Source: Acorus gramineus (taxonomy: Eukaryota > Streptophyta > Magnoliopsida > Acorales > Acoraceae). From it: a stretch of DNA of 64,000 nt. A program made the translations under genes and the position numbers. The first letter of the stretch is position 1. The number at the start of each line of letters is the position of its first letter. Positions 12,078-23,275 of the stretch are shown piece by piece. The stretch is taken from positions 7,687,245 through 7,751,244 of the forward strand of contig CM060849.1 of NCBI GenBank assembly GCA_030737835.1, read 5' to 3'. The notes below the pieces were generated by a model. That model ran no database searches. It saw nothing but the letters and a program-made list of their open reading frames with translations, and was not told where the DNA came from.

Positions 12078-13458
12078 GTGAGTGGTTCGATCCAATCCGC
12101 CCCCTCGGGATGCGCTTGACGCGCGTAGTCGCGTGTCGCACATCGATGGGGCCTCCTAGCTATACTACTTGTGTAGATAAGTAGTATGGCCATGCTTAAG
12201 CTATAATATGTAGATATCTTGCATGCTAGGCTTATATACATGTATTGTATTCATGTATGAATGATTGTGTTGCATGAGCCCCTCTAGTATGGGCATGTAT
12301 TAATGTGTATGGATGTATAGAATATGGCATGCCTTAGGTAGTATTGTAATACTACTCCCACCATATTAATTGGAATATCCAGCATGAATAAGTCTGGGTT
12401 AATAACGGGCACCTGCCTAATATTCCCTTGCGATAAGACTCGAGGGCGTGGTGTAGTTGTTGCGCCCATGCTAATGGGGCAAAGCTATGACCAACTTCAT
12501 GAGATGATGATCTCTCCCGCCCTCTCCCTCTGAACGAACTGAGTAAGTAGATGCGATTTCCTACTCGACTCAGGTTCGTTTGAATATTGGCATGCACCTG
12601 TTAGTGCGCGACATCGCGCTTGACCCTTTCTTTTAAGTTGGTGATATCCAACGCATGTTTAAGTTAGGCCTTGTGTGCTTATGTGATTAATGACCATGTA
12701 TGCATGTTGTATAATTTATTATGATGTAAATCCATGTTAGGGAGTGTCCCTATAATTATTAGATGATTGTGCATATGGTTCATGCACATAGCTAGATATA
12801 AAATTCTCCTGGATATATTTATATGCGCATGTTAAAAACTGATAGGCCTATCTGGGATAGGCGTGGGTATGACCCGCTGTCGGGTTGTACCTTATTAGTT
12901 AGAGCGCTAGCGATGTAATCGCCCCGTGCATCTGAGCGATGCACTCGTTTAGAATTCAGGAGAATTCATTATCTTATCGGATTGTTAAGCCGGTAGTTGG
13001 GGCGTGACACCCCCCCTGTGTCCGAGCGACGCAACGGTGTGGGAGTACAGTAGTATTCGATATCTCGATAAGTGATTATCGAGAGTAGTTGTTTTTTCAT
13101 TGGGTTCGCTTTGCGAACATGGAATGTTTACTCCCAATGTCGTCCGTGTTGAAGAGGGTCAGGTTGTAGCTGTCCTGACAGAGGGCTCCCATCCGTAGGT
13201 ACCACCGATGCGTTCGGGAGCGTACTGATCGTGGGAGTGTACCAGGTAGAGGCTACCCGGGAGAGGGTTAACGAATGATATTGCAAGCGTGGAATCGTTC
13301 TCCCCTTTGTTGGATCCGATGTAGGAACTTCCCGGCGTTGGAAAAGCTGTCCTGACAGAGGGCTCCCATCCGTAGGTACCACCGAGGCGTTCGGAAGCGT
13401 ACTGATCGTGGGAGTATACTAGGTAGTGACTACCCGGGGAAAGGGCTACCGGTGGACC

Positions 13459-13940
13459 TGTTGTGCCTGTGTCATTTGGAGCACTCTGATTGAAAATTTG
13501 GGTACATAAATTTTTCCTAGAAGTTATGTATTCCTGATTTGGTATTTGGATTTGATTTTGTTAAAATCTAAGATGAAGAGGTTTAAATATGATTTTATTA
13601 TGAGATGTCCAGTTTTGAGTTAGCTTTTGTACAGAAGTGGAATTAGATCAACTGGATTCTTGTAGTAAAAGTTATGGGTATTTTTCCAAGTATACCCCGG
13701 GGAGGGAAATTCTGAAAGCAGCCCTGCTCTATGTTTAGCTCTAATTTCGGAATAGCTGGAGAGATTATTTGATCTTGGCATGAACATGAAAGTTGTAGAT
13801 AATCTTCTTGGCTTTCCAACAGACTTGAAATTGTGCAATTCGGAGCTATATTGAGGAAGTTATGGCTGTTCCAGTGAAGCATGCGCAGAATTTCTAGTCA
13901 AAGGGCGACTAGGTCATTTCCACCCCTCTTAAGATATTTG
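13459..13940 (+). repeat. Element 3 5' LTR remnant
   Basis: This is the first 482 nt of a subfamily B LTR, matching 18704-19185 with a few per cent substitutions (for example AATCTAAGATG against AATCCAAGATG). It breaks off at ATATTTGT and passes straight into internal sequence. Confidence 0.85.
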
Positions 13941-13997
13941 TTTGGTTGTCGGGATATCCTATATCGGGACCTCATGGTGCCCTCCCAAGGTTTCTTT

Positions 13998-16519
13998 TGT
14001 CACGCCCCAGGGCGGCCGTCCCCGGGACGCGGCAAGTGTATACATGATATCAGCAGTCTATACAGGAGATCAATAAAATACTCTAAGCAACAACTAAAAT
14101 GACAACACAAATGAAAGCAAGGCTGACATGATATATACACAGATAGCAGAAGCTAAAAGACTGAGTCTGTAATTCAAAAACATACTACAGACTCGATACA
14201 TAATCAACTGTCCTGTGAGAGCCAATATACACACATACATCCAAAATCAGGATATTGGGACTGACTAGACTGTTAATCACCCTTGGTCCACCGATAGTCT
14301 CTCCTCCACTCCGTAGGCCGCTTGGCCACTCCCACATTCAGCACAGTCCGAATCCAAAATCAGGAGGTACCTACTGATGGGAGCCTCTCACGGGACGGCC
14401 TTTCTAACGCTGGGGCAGTCTCTACACGGATCCAACGAAGGGTACAGAAACAGCCTATCCATACGCATATGATCCACTCGGATCCGTCGACAACACATCT
14501 CAACAACTCTAATGTCTTGAATTCTTCAGAATTCCTCCAAGGCGCATAACCAAGATGCGGGGAACATATATAATATTATTGGGAAAAGAAATCTTGGGAG
14601 GGCACCATGAGGTCCCGATATAGGACATCCCGACAACCAAACAAGGAACACGGAGTACCCTAGCCCGGGTCTCAATGTTGACCTCGCAAGGCCCCTTAAT
14701 ATTCCCTAAGGCATGCTAAAATATCATAAGTTCGCATTTAATTTAATAAATTAAACTAATAGGACACATGCATAGGTCGAGGCTTCCTAGCATGGAGACA
14801 TATTATCAGGATGCATGGCTCTTACACATATCCTAAGGGTGCAAGTCCCTAACATACAAGATCTAGGGTGCATGCATACTACATAACAGTCATGTTTGCA
14901 TGGATTACATATTACACAAGTCAATATTAAACCATGGTGCCCCAGGGGAGGACGGTACACGCCCAAGTGCATATAACGCCTCCCTACTGGGTTGGATTGT
15001 CCCACTCACCGATAACCGGGTCGTCGCGCGACCGTCCGTCAAGATCTGCAAGACAGGGTAATCAACTCGGTGAGTAAAATACACAAATATATACAAAAAT
15101 ACACTAAAATACCCAACACTCGGACAAGCGTACATACGGCCCGTACGCACGCGAGTCCGAGCACCCCGACTCACTCCCGAACCCCCGGGCAGCCGTACGC
15201 ACGGCCACCCGACCCAGGCGCACAGCCGCGCCCCAGCCCGCGCACCCAGGCGCACTGCCGAGCCCCCCCGGGTGCACCGCGCGCTCACTGCGCCCCAGCG
15301 CAGCAACCCGCACGCCCTGCGCCCCAGCGCCTCACCCCGCGCGCACCACCGGCTCGCCTCACCGCGCGCGCACAGCACGCCTGCGCCTCTGCGCAGCGCT
15401 CTGCGCGCACGCTCCCGCACGGCGCCCTGCGCACAGCATCCGCACGCGGCCCCCTGCGTGCGGCACGCACTGCGCCTCTGCGCAGCGCCCTCGCGCACGT
15501 CCCCGCACGCTCCTGCTCCACCCGCGCGCACGCGCGCGTGCCCTGCCAGCCTTCTCTGCCCGCCCTGCCTGCCAGCCCGCCTGCCTGTGCTGCCTGCGCT
15601 GCCAGCCTACCCGAGACACCCTACCACCTCCCCGACGGCCACCAATGGCCACCAACCGCCACCAACCGCCACCAACAGCCATACATACCCAAAAACACCC
15701 TCCTAACATACATCTAAACAAGAAAAGGAAGGAAAGAAACCTCACCCAAGGAAGGAAAGGAAGGAAGGGAAGATCGGTTGCTCTTCGCGCACCGAAACAC
15801 CACCTCAAGGACCACCACCACCAAGATCTCCTTCAGCCCTCGAAATGGCTGAAATCAGAGGAGAAAAGAGGGCATGGGAGGGGGTCACACTTGAGGGAAC
15901 TCGAATCCGAGACCACCGAAAGATAGATCAGGAGCTCACCTATCTTTTCTCTTCTTAGGGTTTTTGGTTTCAAGCACCCTAGCTAGGTCTAAATGTGGAT
16001 TTAAAGAGAGGGAAGAGAGAGGGATTGAGTGGAGAAGATGATGAATAGGGTTTAAAATGTTGTCGTGGGATTTATTTATCCCCACACCCCCTTCACACAC
16101 TCTCACACCCCCAATTAGTGAAAAAAGATTAGGTTAAGCTAGGATTAGGTTGGGGTTTAAGTGGGTTTTGACTTGGGTCAACCCAACCACACAAAAAGAC
16201 AAAAGAGTTGACCAAGTCATGGGCCCACATTGACCAAGTCAAGTCTCCCAATGACTTCTCGCTCGGTCAAAACCCGGATACGCTTCGGAACTGCGAAATT
16301 CTGAAACGTTACCGGAATTCGATAAAATTTTTGTGAGTGACTTGGAATGGCACCAGGACACATAATATGCAGTTAGATTTTCAATCGGAGTCCTCAAACT
16401 CAGGACGATAGCTAACAGTCCAAAATTTTAGCGGTTCTGATCGAAAAACGAAAAAACTCAAAAACTCCCACAATGCCCCAATGGTTACCAAAAGGCTAAA
16501 AAGTGACACATATATAACA
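13998..16519 (-). mobile_element. Solo LTR, subfamily C, reverse orientation (2522 bp)
   Basis: On the plus strand it opens TGTCACGCCCCAGGGCGGCC and closes GTGACACATATATAACA, the reverse complement of the forward C LTR at 42324-44951. Flanks are ...TTCTTT and CTTTTCCC, consistent with a CTTTT target duplication that lost one T at the left. Removing it restores the element-internal sequence seen uninterrupted at 23816-23835. A 36-nt candidate exon 3 lies at 15010-15045 and a CpG-rich core at about 15120-15600. There is no internal domain, so it arose by LTR-LTR recombination. Confidence 0.85.
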
Positions 16520-18703
16520 CTTTTCCCAGTTAAGGAATACCTTTGAAGCATCAAATTGATGGTGGATTTTTCTCTCACTTGGAAGGTGCTGCAGCGAGTG
16601 GTGATGCGTACGATCAGGATTGGGTGCATCATATTGTAGCTTGGTGGGCGATCGCTTATGGACTGGGTTCCATAGTGGCATCTGGAGTCGCTTCGATATA
16701 TCATTGTGCGTTGTAGCTGCCCGGTTGTGGCCAGAGCCCTGTGAGGTGCTCCCAGATGCTATGCTTGTTGGTGCGCCCATATGGCAGAGATAGCGGGCTT
16801 GGGAGGTTACTCGGTAGAGGCCACACCGGGAGAGTGCTGCTAAATGATGTCAAGAGCGTGGACTCCCTGTTATGAATCTGCCCATGGAGTGCAGGATGCT
16901 GGAGTTCCAATGGTTATAGATGAGCGACCTATCTCTGGCGGCATGTGAAGCACAGTTGTGATACTGTCGCGTTTTGCCCCACATTGGTCGCAAATAAGGA
17001 GACGCGATGCTAGCGTTCGTGATGGGACTCAACCGCCCTATCAGATAGATGACGTCGCATAGGCATTGTCGAGGTTCGACGACCCCTTATTGCGTGTCTT
17101 GTGGATTAAGTGCGGTTGAGCAGCTTACCAAGCGTGTAAGTGTTATCATGAGCGCCAGCCATGCTCGAGGAGCAGAATCTGGACTTAATTGTTCGAGGTG
17201 TTGTTTTGATCTCCCCGTGGAGGTTGAAGGTCAATTACCTTTGCCGCGAATCGATGATCTATTTGACCAGCTCTAGGAGCGAGTGTTTGCTGTTAGATCG
17301 ATCTTCGCACAAGGGTACCACAAGTTAGAGATCCGAGAGTTGGACATCCCGTAGATGGCCTTTCGTGACCGTTCAGGCACTACGAGTTTTAAGTACTGCC
17401 GTCAGGGTTGACGAATGCGCTGGATGCCTTCGTGGATCTCAAAAGTTTTATTGGGCCTCCGTGGACTACTTTGAGGTAGTCTTCATAGAGATTGCTAGTA
17501 GTGCGATGAAAAGGTGATATGGGTGACCTTGTTTCCCCAGGTTGGCATGCCCTCAGGCAAAGTTCGAGAATCATCATTGAGTGGAAAGCGTCAGTCCATC
17601 GAGATTCCTCAGTGGACGTGGGAGTGGGTTATCAGGGATTGTTGCGGACTCGCTAATGTCACGTTCGGGTCACGACGCCGTCTAGGTGATCATTGACCGA
17701 CTGACTAAGTCCGCGCTTCCCTCCCTAATCCAATTGATTGAGTCTCTGGACGCCTTGACGTGGGTTTTCACCTTCGCGATTGTTCGTCTTCATGGCACTC
17801 CAGTCGGCGCTATTTTCGGTTGAGACGCGAGGGTTACTTTGAGGTTGTGGCGCAGCCTTTGGCGCGAGCCTCCATTTAAGTATAGCGTTTCATCGCCGAT
17901 GGACAGCCAGACAAAGAGGACGATTCAGACCATGGAGGACATGCTAAGTGCCTGCGTGCTCGATGATGAGGGCAGTTGGGTGAGGCACCACCCATTTGTT
18001 GGGGTATGCCTGCAAGACGACTGCCATTCGAGCACCCAGATGGATCTGTGAAAGGCACTCTACAGGCGCAGTTTTATACGTCCTTTGTGTTGGGACGGTT
18101 GAGGAGCGCCAGTTGGAGGGGTCATAAGTTAGTTGTTTGACCTTGCGGTGGCCAGGTTGGTTCGTGTGTACATCTGCACCTCCCAGAACCGACAGAAGGG
18201 CTACCCAGGTCATTGTCGCCAGGGGCTTACCTTTGGGTTTGGCGACCATATTTTCAAGAAGGTGTCCTGGTTAAAGGGCACCCTCTGTTTTGACGTTCGG
18301 GGCAAGCTGAGTTTGCTCTTTAATGGGACCATTTCTCGTCATTGAGTGGATTGGGGAGGTGGCTTATCATGTAGCCTTTCCCCCACAGCTGGCTCATGCC
18401 CACGACGTCGTCCTTGTCCAATGGCCGAGGCGTTATGTCCACGATCCTGCTCATGTCATTCTGTTCGACCGCCTCATCCTCGAGGTGGATTTGTCGTTCG
18501 TGGAGCAGTGGATCGAGGTCAAGGACAAGCATGAGAAGAGGCTCCATGCTAAGACCGTTCCTTTGATTATAGTGTGTTGGTAGCGCTAGTCCGGTGCAAG
18601 GACCACTTGGAAGCAAAAGGTCTATGCGAGATACTTGCTATATTCGGTCTTCCCTTTGGGTTTCCTTAAATTTCGAGGACTAAATTTCCTAAGGGGGGAA
18701 GAA
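16520..18703 (+). pseudogene. Element 3 pol remnant: reverse transcriptase and integrase pieces
   Basis: Decayed Ty3/gypsy pol of Tekay/Del type. At 17237-17276 the reverse transcriptase motif LPRIDDLFDQL is readable, followed by YHKLEIRELDIP and TNALDAF-like sequence. After about 17500 the text jumps to integrase: VIIDRLTKSA (about 17690), RLHGTPV, then SQTKRTIQTMEDMLSACVLD (about 17900). In active integrases this last motif is SERTIQ, so the catalytic Glu is Lys here. The C-terminal part (IGEVAYHVAFPPQLAH, LSFVEQWIEV, KRLHAKTVPL) runs to 18600. The rest of RT and all of RNase H are deleted, and many stops and frameshifts are present. AAGGGGGGAAGAA just before 18704 is the polypurine tract. 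Confidence 0.75.
18690..18703 (+). promoter_or_regulatory. Polypurine tract of element 3
   Basis: The A/G-only run AAGGGGGGAAGAA directly abuts the 3' LTR start TGTTGTGCC, the place and composition expected for plus-strand priming. The equivalent in element 2 is at about 34223-34235. Confidence 0.8.
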
Positions 18704-19408
18704 TGTTGTGCCTGTGTCATTTGGAGCACTCTGATTGAAAATTTGGGTACATAAATTTTTCCTAAGAAGTTATGTATTCCTGATTTGGTATTTGGATTTG
18801 ATTTTGTTAAAATCCAAGATGAAGAGGTTTAAATATGATTTTGTTATGAGATGTCCAGTTTTGAGTTAGCTTTCGTACAGAAGTGGAATTAGGTCAACTG
18901 GATTCTTGTAGTAAAAGTTATGGGTATTTTTCCAAGTATACCCCGGGGAGGGAAATTCTGGCAGCAGCCCTGTTCAATGTTTAGCTCTAATTTCGGAATA
19001 GCTAGAGAGATTATTTGATCTTGGCATGAACATGAAAGTTGTAGATAATCTTCTTGGCTTTCCAACGGAATTAGAATTGTGCAATTCGGAGCTATATTGA
19101 GGAAGTTATGGCTGTTCTAGTGAAGCATGCGCAGAATTTCTAGTCAAAGGACGACTAGGTCATTTCCACCCCTCTTAAGATATTTGTGTGCAAAATATCT
19201 TCTTCTCTCTCTCTCCCTCCCATTTTTCCCACGTCAACCCTCTCTTGGTCTCTCATCCTCTCTTTCAAAGCCCCCCCTAGGTGTTTGTGAAAATGTCACA
19301 AAGAGAAGGAGATGGTGGAGGAGGAAGTGATGGTAGGTTTTGTTGTTGTTGTTGATCTCCTCCTCTCTCAAGCTCCCTTTCCTTGATCCTTCCCCCCCTG
19401 ATTTTCAG

Positions 19409-19523
19409 CCATGAAGGAGGCTGAGGAGAGGCTGAGGAGGTGGTGGTAGTGGTGGTGGCGGTTGAGGTGGTCGCGGGTGCATCGAGGGCCCCCGAGCCTC
19501 CCCCTTTCATTTCCCCTCCAAAG
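19409..19523 (+). other. Candidate LTR exon 2, subfamily B (115 nt)
   Basis: The acceptor CTGATTTTCAG ends at 19408 and the donor AAAG|GTGAGC starts at 19524. The sequence carries GAGGCTGAGGAGAGGCTGAG then a GGTGGT run, aligning with exon 2 of subfamilies A and C. The B solo LTR has it at 34991-35098 with donor TTG|GTAAGT. Confidence 0.55.
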
Positions 19524-19639
19524 GTGAGCCTTTCCCCTTCTTTTCTTGATTTTTATGGCTTAGGGTTGGTTGGGAGGGTCATGCATGTTGGGTAGATGTG
19601 TTAGGGTGTGTGTGAGGGGTTGGGAAGGGTTAAAATGGG

Positions 19640-20130
19640 GTTAGGGTTGGCTGGGCGCGCATCGGGAGCTGTCTGCGCGCGTGCGCGCGCGCAAGCGAGA
19701 GCGCAGACGCGTGCATGCGCGTGCGCGCGGAGTGGTCGCGCGGGTGCTGGCGCGAGCGGGGGTGCGCGCGGGCGCACGCGGAGCAGTGCGCTTGGGCATG
19801 TCCCTGGGCGCGGGGCTGGGGACCAGTGCGCGCGCGCGTGCGTGCGTGTGTTGGGGCGTGCGTGGGGTGATGCGCGAGGGCGCGTGGGCTGGACGAGCAG
19901 TGCACGCGGGCGCGCGCGAGCGTGCGCGCGCGTGCGGCAGCGCGTCTGTGCGCGCAGGCAGGCGCGCGGCAGTGCGCCGAGGGTGCTGGGGTGCGTGCGT
20001 GCGCATTCGTGCGTGCGCGTGTGGGGGGCCATGCGTGTGGCTGCCCGAGGGTTCGGGTGGGTGTCGGAGCACTCGGACTTGCGTGTGTACGTGCGTGCTC
20101 GCATGCGTGCGAGTCCGTATGCATGCCTGT
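19640..20130 (+). repeat. CpG-rich alternating GCGCGTGCGC core of LTR B
   Basis: About 500 nt of nearly alternating purine-pyrimidine sequence (GCGCGTGCGCGCGCGC, GTGCGTGCGCATTCGTGCG) with very dense CpG. Both strands have long open frames only because TA-containing stop codons are rare. It lies wholly between candidate exons 2 and 3. Equivalent cores: 35225-35650 (B), 43190-43620 (C), 15120-15600 and 26580-27260 (C, reversed). Subfamily A has no such core at this place. Confidence 0.85.
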
Positions 20131-20210
20131 CCGAGTATTGGGTATTTTCTAATGATTTCTATGTATAAATTGTGTTGTTACTCACCAAATTGGATGCCCC
20201 TACCTTGTAG

Positions 20211-20249
20211 ATCTCGTCGGATGGGATGCGCGAGGTCCCGGGTTATAAG
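20211..20249 (+). other. Candidate LTR exon 3, subfamily B (39 nt)
   Basis: CCTTGTAG ends at 20210 and the donor TAAG|GTGAGT starts at 20250. The solo B LTR copy is 35731-35769 (acceptor CCTTGCAG), also 39 nt. It starts ATCTCGTCGGATGGGATGCG. Confidence 0.55.
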
Positions 20250-22328
20250 GTGAGTGGTTTGATTCCAATCCCCCCCCCCCTCTCTAGGGATGCGCTCAAC
20301 CCGCATAGACGCGCGTCGCGCATCGATGGGGCCCCCTAACTATAATATGTAGATATTTTGCATGCTAGGGATATACATCAATGTATCGTGTATAGAGGCC
20401 CGTACATGCCTGGACACCATGTCCTGTACTTAAAAGCCTTGATCTATGCATGTTTTGCTATGATATAACCATGCCACATTAGACCTTGTTGCTAGGGAAA
20501 TGCATCCTGACACCATGTTTCATGCTAGAAAAGCCTTGACCTATGCATGTTCCTATTTAGTTTAATTTATTTAAATCAAGATGGGATTATGTGATTATAT
20601 TGTTGTAAGCATGCCTTAGAGAATATTATAACCTTGTTGTTATAATATATGTTTCCCCGCATCTTAGTTATGCGCCCTGGAGGAATTCTTGAGAATTCAT
20701 GACATTAGAAATGTTAGGAAGCGTTGTCGACGGATCCAAGAGGATCACATGCGTGTGGGTAGGCTGTTCTCTTCCCTTCGTTGGATCCGTGTAGTGACAT
20801 CCCCGGCGTTAGACAGGCTGTCTTGACAGAGGGCTCCCATCTGTAGGTACCTCCGATGCATCGGACAGTGCTGATCGTGGGAGTATACCAGGTAAGCTAC
20901 GGAGCGTGGGAGAGGCTACCGGTGGACCAAGGGTGAATAGCAGTTTAGTCAGTCCCAAAAGGCCCATGTCACCCCCTAAAGGGTGAGGGTGAGGGTGGGG
21001 TGGGTCGGCGATGTTACGACCCACTAGCTTGTACAGTTACTCCCGTTTAGTGACTGTAATTATTTTAAGGTTAATAGGTGTTGCGTTGCATAGTTTGTGC
21101 CATTCACTGAGTGTGTGGCACACCCCTCACATATTCTTCTCCTCCAGAGTGGTAGTTGTTTCCATGGGGTTCGCTTTGCGAACATGGAATGTTCACTCCC
21201 AATGTTGTCCGAGTTGAAGAGGTCGGGTTGTAGCTGTCCTGACAGAGGGCTCCCATCCGTAGGTACCACCGATGCAGTCGGAGGAGTACCGATCGTGGGA
21301 GTATACCAGGTAGACGCTACCCGGAAGAGGGCTAACGAATGATATCACGAGCGTGGAATCGTTCTCCCCTTCGTTGGATCCGATGTAGGAACTCCCCGGC
21401 GTTGGAGCTGTCCTGACAGAGGGCTCCCATCTGTAGGTACCACCGACGCGTTCGGAGGGCACTGATCGTGGGAGTATACCAGGTCGAGGCCACGCGAGGG
21501 AGAGGCTACCGGTGGACCAGGGGTGTAGAGCAGTCTAAGTCTCTTCCCAAAGTCCCAAGAGTCTCCTTTCAGGAGTGAGGGTGTGGATGAGGCGAAGACA
21601 CGTCGCCTCGTGACCCATTCGTTGTTCGACCGTTCCCATAGTTGTTGGGTCCGGTCTCGTGATCGATGTTGAAGGACATCTTTGGGCAGATATCTCGATG
21701 GAGATGATCTAGTAGTGTTGTGTGGACCAGTAATTCCGGGTCTCATCGACCGACGGTATGGTCTCTCCCCAAAAGTCCCAAGAGTCTCCCTCCGGGAGTG
21801 AGGGTGGGGGTGAGGTTGGTCGCGCCGCCGCGTGACCCAGTTATCCATCCTTGAAAGGAAATTGATTATGTATTGAACTGTAGAATGGTGATTGGTTTCC
21901 AGCCACTCACTGAGCTTGTAGCTCACCCCTCGCATACTGTTTCTTTTCAGGGGCAGTGTTGGGCGTGGAGCTGGAGCTTCCTGTGGCGTGGTCTTATGGG
22001 CGTGGAGCGTTCTGCCGGCGGGTGGCGTGTGCGAGGCTGTCAGCATTCCTAGAGTCATTTATGCTTTGTAAATCATGCATGTGGCACAGGTTGTATTTTC
22101 TTTGGTCTAGACTTGGCTTTCACAGGACATTGATTGTGTATTCGGGTCTGTAATAATGTTTTTGATTTACAGACATTGTTATATATTATGCTTCCGCTTT
22201 TCAGTCAGTTATCATTATCTTGCTTTGCCGCCTTGTGTATTGTTGTTGGTGTCCTTATTGACCTTAGGTATTGATAGCTGATATTTATTATTGCCACGTC
22301 TCGGGGAAGGCCGCCCTGGGGCGTGACA

Positions 22329-23270
22329 GTAGAGAGTCTAAGTCTCTTCCAAAAGTCCCAAGAGTCTCCCTCCGGGAGTGAGGGTGAGGATGAGGTGAAG
22401 ACACGTCGCCTCATGACCCATTCGTTGTTCGTCCGTTCCTATAGTTGTTGGGTCCGGTCTCGTATCGATGTTTAAAGATATCGTTGGACAGTTATCTCGA
22501 TGTAGATGATCCAGTAGTGTTGCGTAGACCAGTAATCCCGGGTCTCCTCGACCAACGGTATGGTCTCTCCCCAAAAGTCCCAAGAGTCTCCCTTCAGAAG
22601 TGAGGGTGAGGGTGAGGTTGATGATCCAATAGTGTTGCGTAGACCAGTAATCCCGGGTCTCCTCGGCCAACGGTATGGTCTCTCCCTAAAAGTCCCAAGA
22701 GTCTCCCTCCGGGAGTGAGGGTGAGGGTGAGGTTGGTCGCGCCGCCGCGTGACCCTGTTATCCATGGGTTTCCACCCATGTTTACATGGAAAGGAAATTG
22801 TTTATGTATTGAACTGTTGTATGGTGATTGGTTTCCAGCCACTCACTGAGCTTGTAGCTCACCCCTCGCATACTGTTTCTTTTCAGGGGCAGTGTTGGGC
22901 GTGGAGCTGGAGCTTTCCTGTGGCGTGGTCTTATGGGCGTGGAGCGTTCTTCCGGTGGGTGGCGAGTGTGAGGCTGTCAGCAGTCCTAGAGTCATTGTAT
23001 ATATTGTAAATCATGCATGTGGCACAGGTTGTATTTTCTTTGGTCTAGATTTGGCTCTCACAGGACAGTGATTGTGTATTCGAGTCTGTAATAATGTTTT
23101 TGGTATTACAGACATTATTTATATATTATGCTTCTGCTTTTCAGTTAGTTATCATTATCCTTGCTTTGCCACCTTGTGTGTTGTTGTTGGAGTCTTTATT
23201 GACCTCAGGTATTGATAGCTGATATTTTATTATTGCCACGTCTCGGGGACGGCGGCCCTGGGGCGTGACA
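22329..23270 (+). repeat. Element 2 5' LTR, last part (A1)
   Basis: It resumes at GTAGAGAGTCTAAG, matching 49245 onward of the 3' LTR, and ends GGGGCGTGACA at 23270. It contains three GGGAGTGAGGGTG-type units and the conserved acceptor-like CTCACCCCTCGCATACTG then TTTCTTTTCAG (ends 22886). U5 probably begins within this part. Confidence 0.85.
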
Positions 23271-23275
23271 AAAGT

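Larger units (their letters stand above)
10705..13458 (+). repeat. Element 2 5' LTR, first part (A1)
   Basis: It begins TGTTATGCCTGTG and matches the 3' LTR copy (34236 onward, skipping insertions) almost base for base. It contains the splice-like sites described at 11317-12083, and two imperfect copies of a block with CCTGACAGAGGGCTCCCATC and GTACCACCGATGCGTTCGG (13170 and 13350). It is interrupted by element 3 after GGTGGACC, with AAGGGT missing relative to the other LTR. Confidence 0.88.
13459..22328 (+). mobile_element. Element 3: giant-LTR Ty3/gypsy element (subfamily B), 5' LTR truncated
   Basis: It starts TGTTGTGCCTGTG and ends GGGGCGTGACA inside the 5' LTR of element 2. The 5' LTR survives only to about 13940, where it is joined at a 4-bp TTGT microhomology to internal sequence (TTTGGTTGTCGGG). 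It is then interrupted by a reverse solo LTR (13998-16519), continues as decayed pol (16520-18703), and has a full 3' LTR (18704-22328, 3625 bp). No target duplication is visible: left GGACC, right GTAGA, with 6 nt of the host LTR missing. The 5' LTR, primer site and gag start were therefore lost by illegitimate recombination. Confidence 0.8.
18704..22328 (+). repeat. Element 3 3' LTR, subfamily B (3625 bp)
   Basis: It opens TGTTGTGCCTGTG and ends GGGGCGTGACA. Its 5' third is B-specific. The middle (about 20200-21130) is like subfamily C, with GGCATGTTACCCC-type and GCATCTTAGTTATGCGCCC blocks. From about 21145 it is like subfamily A, with two CCTGACAGAGGGCTCCCATC blocks and GGGAGTGAGGGTG units. 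It is therefore a mosaic. Candidate exons lie at 19409-19523 and 20211-20249. Confidence 0.85.

Noticed and set aside
15070-15808. Long overlapping open frames on both strands (up to 215 codons)
   Set aside because: They lie in the CpG-rich LTR core, where TA-containing stops are rare. Translations are Ala/Arg/Pro/His runs, open in several frames at once, and not conserved in the homologous cores at 19640, 26580, 35225 and 43190.
21345-22058. 237-codon open frame on the minus strand
   Set aside because: Made of LTR tandem blocks (repeated RRETLGTFGERP-like peptides) and repeated with breaks in every A/B LTR copy; antisense to the element and without a known domain.
13459-22328. Element 3 target-site duplication
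   Set aside because: GGACC on the left and GTAGA on the right do not match, and six bases of the host LTR are missing, so no duplication can be claimed.
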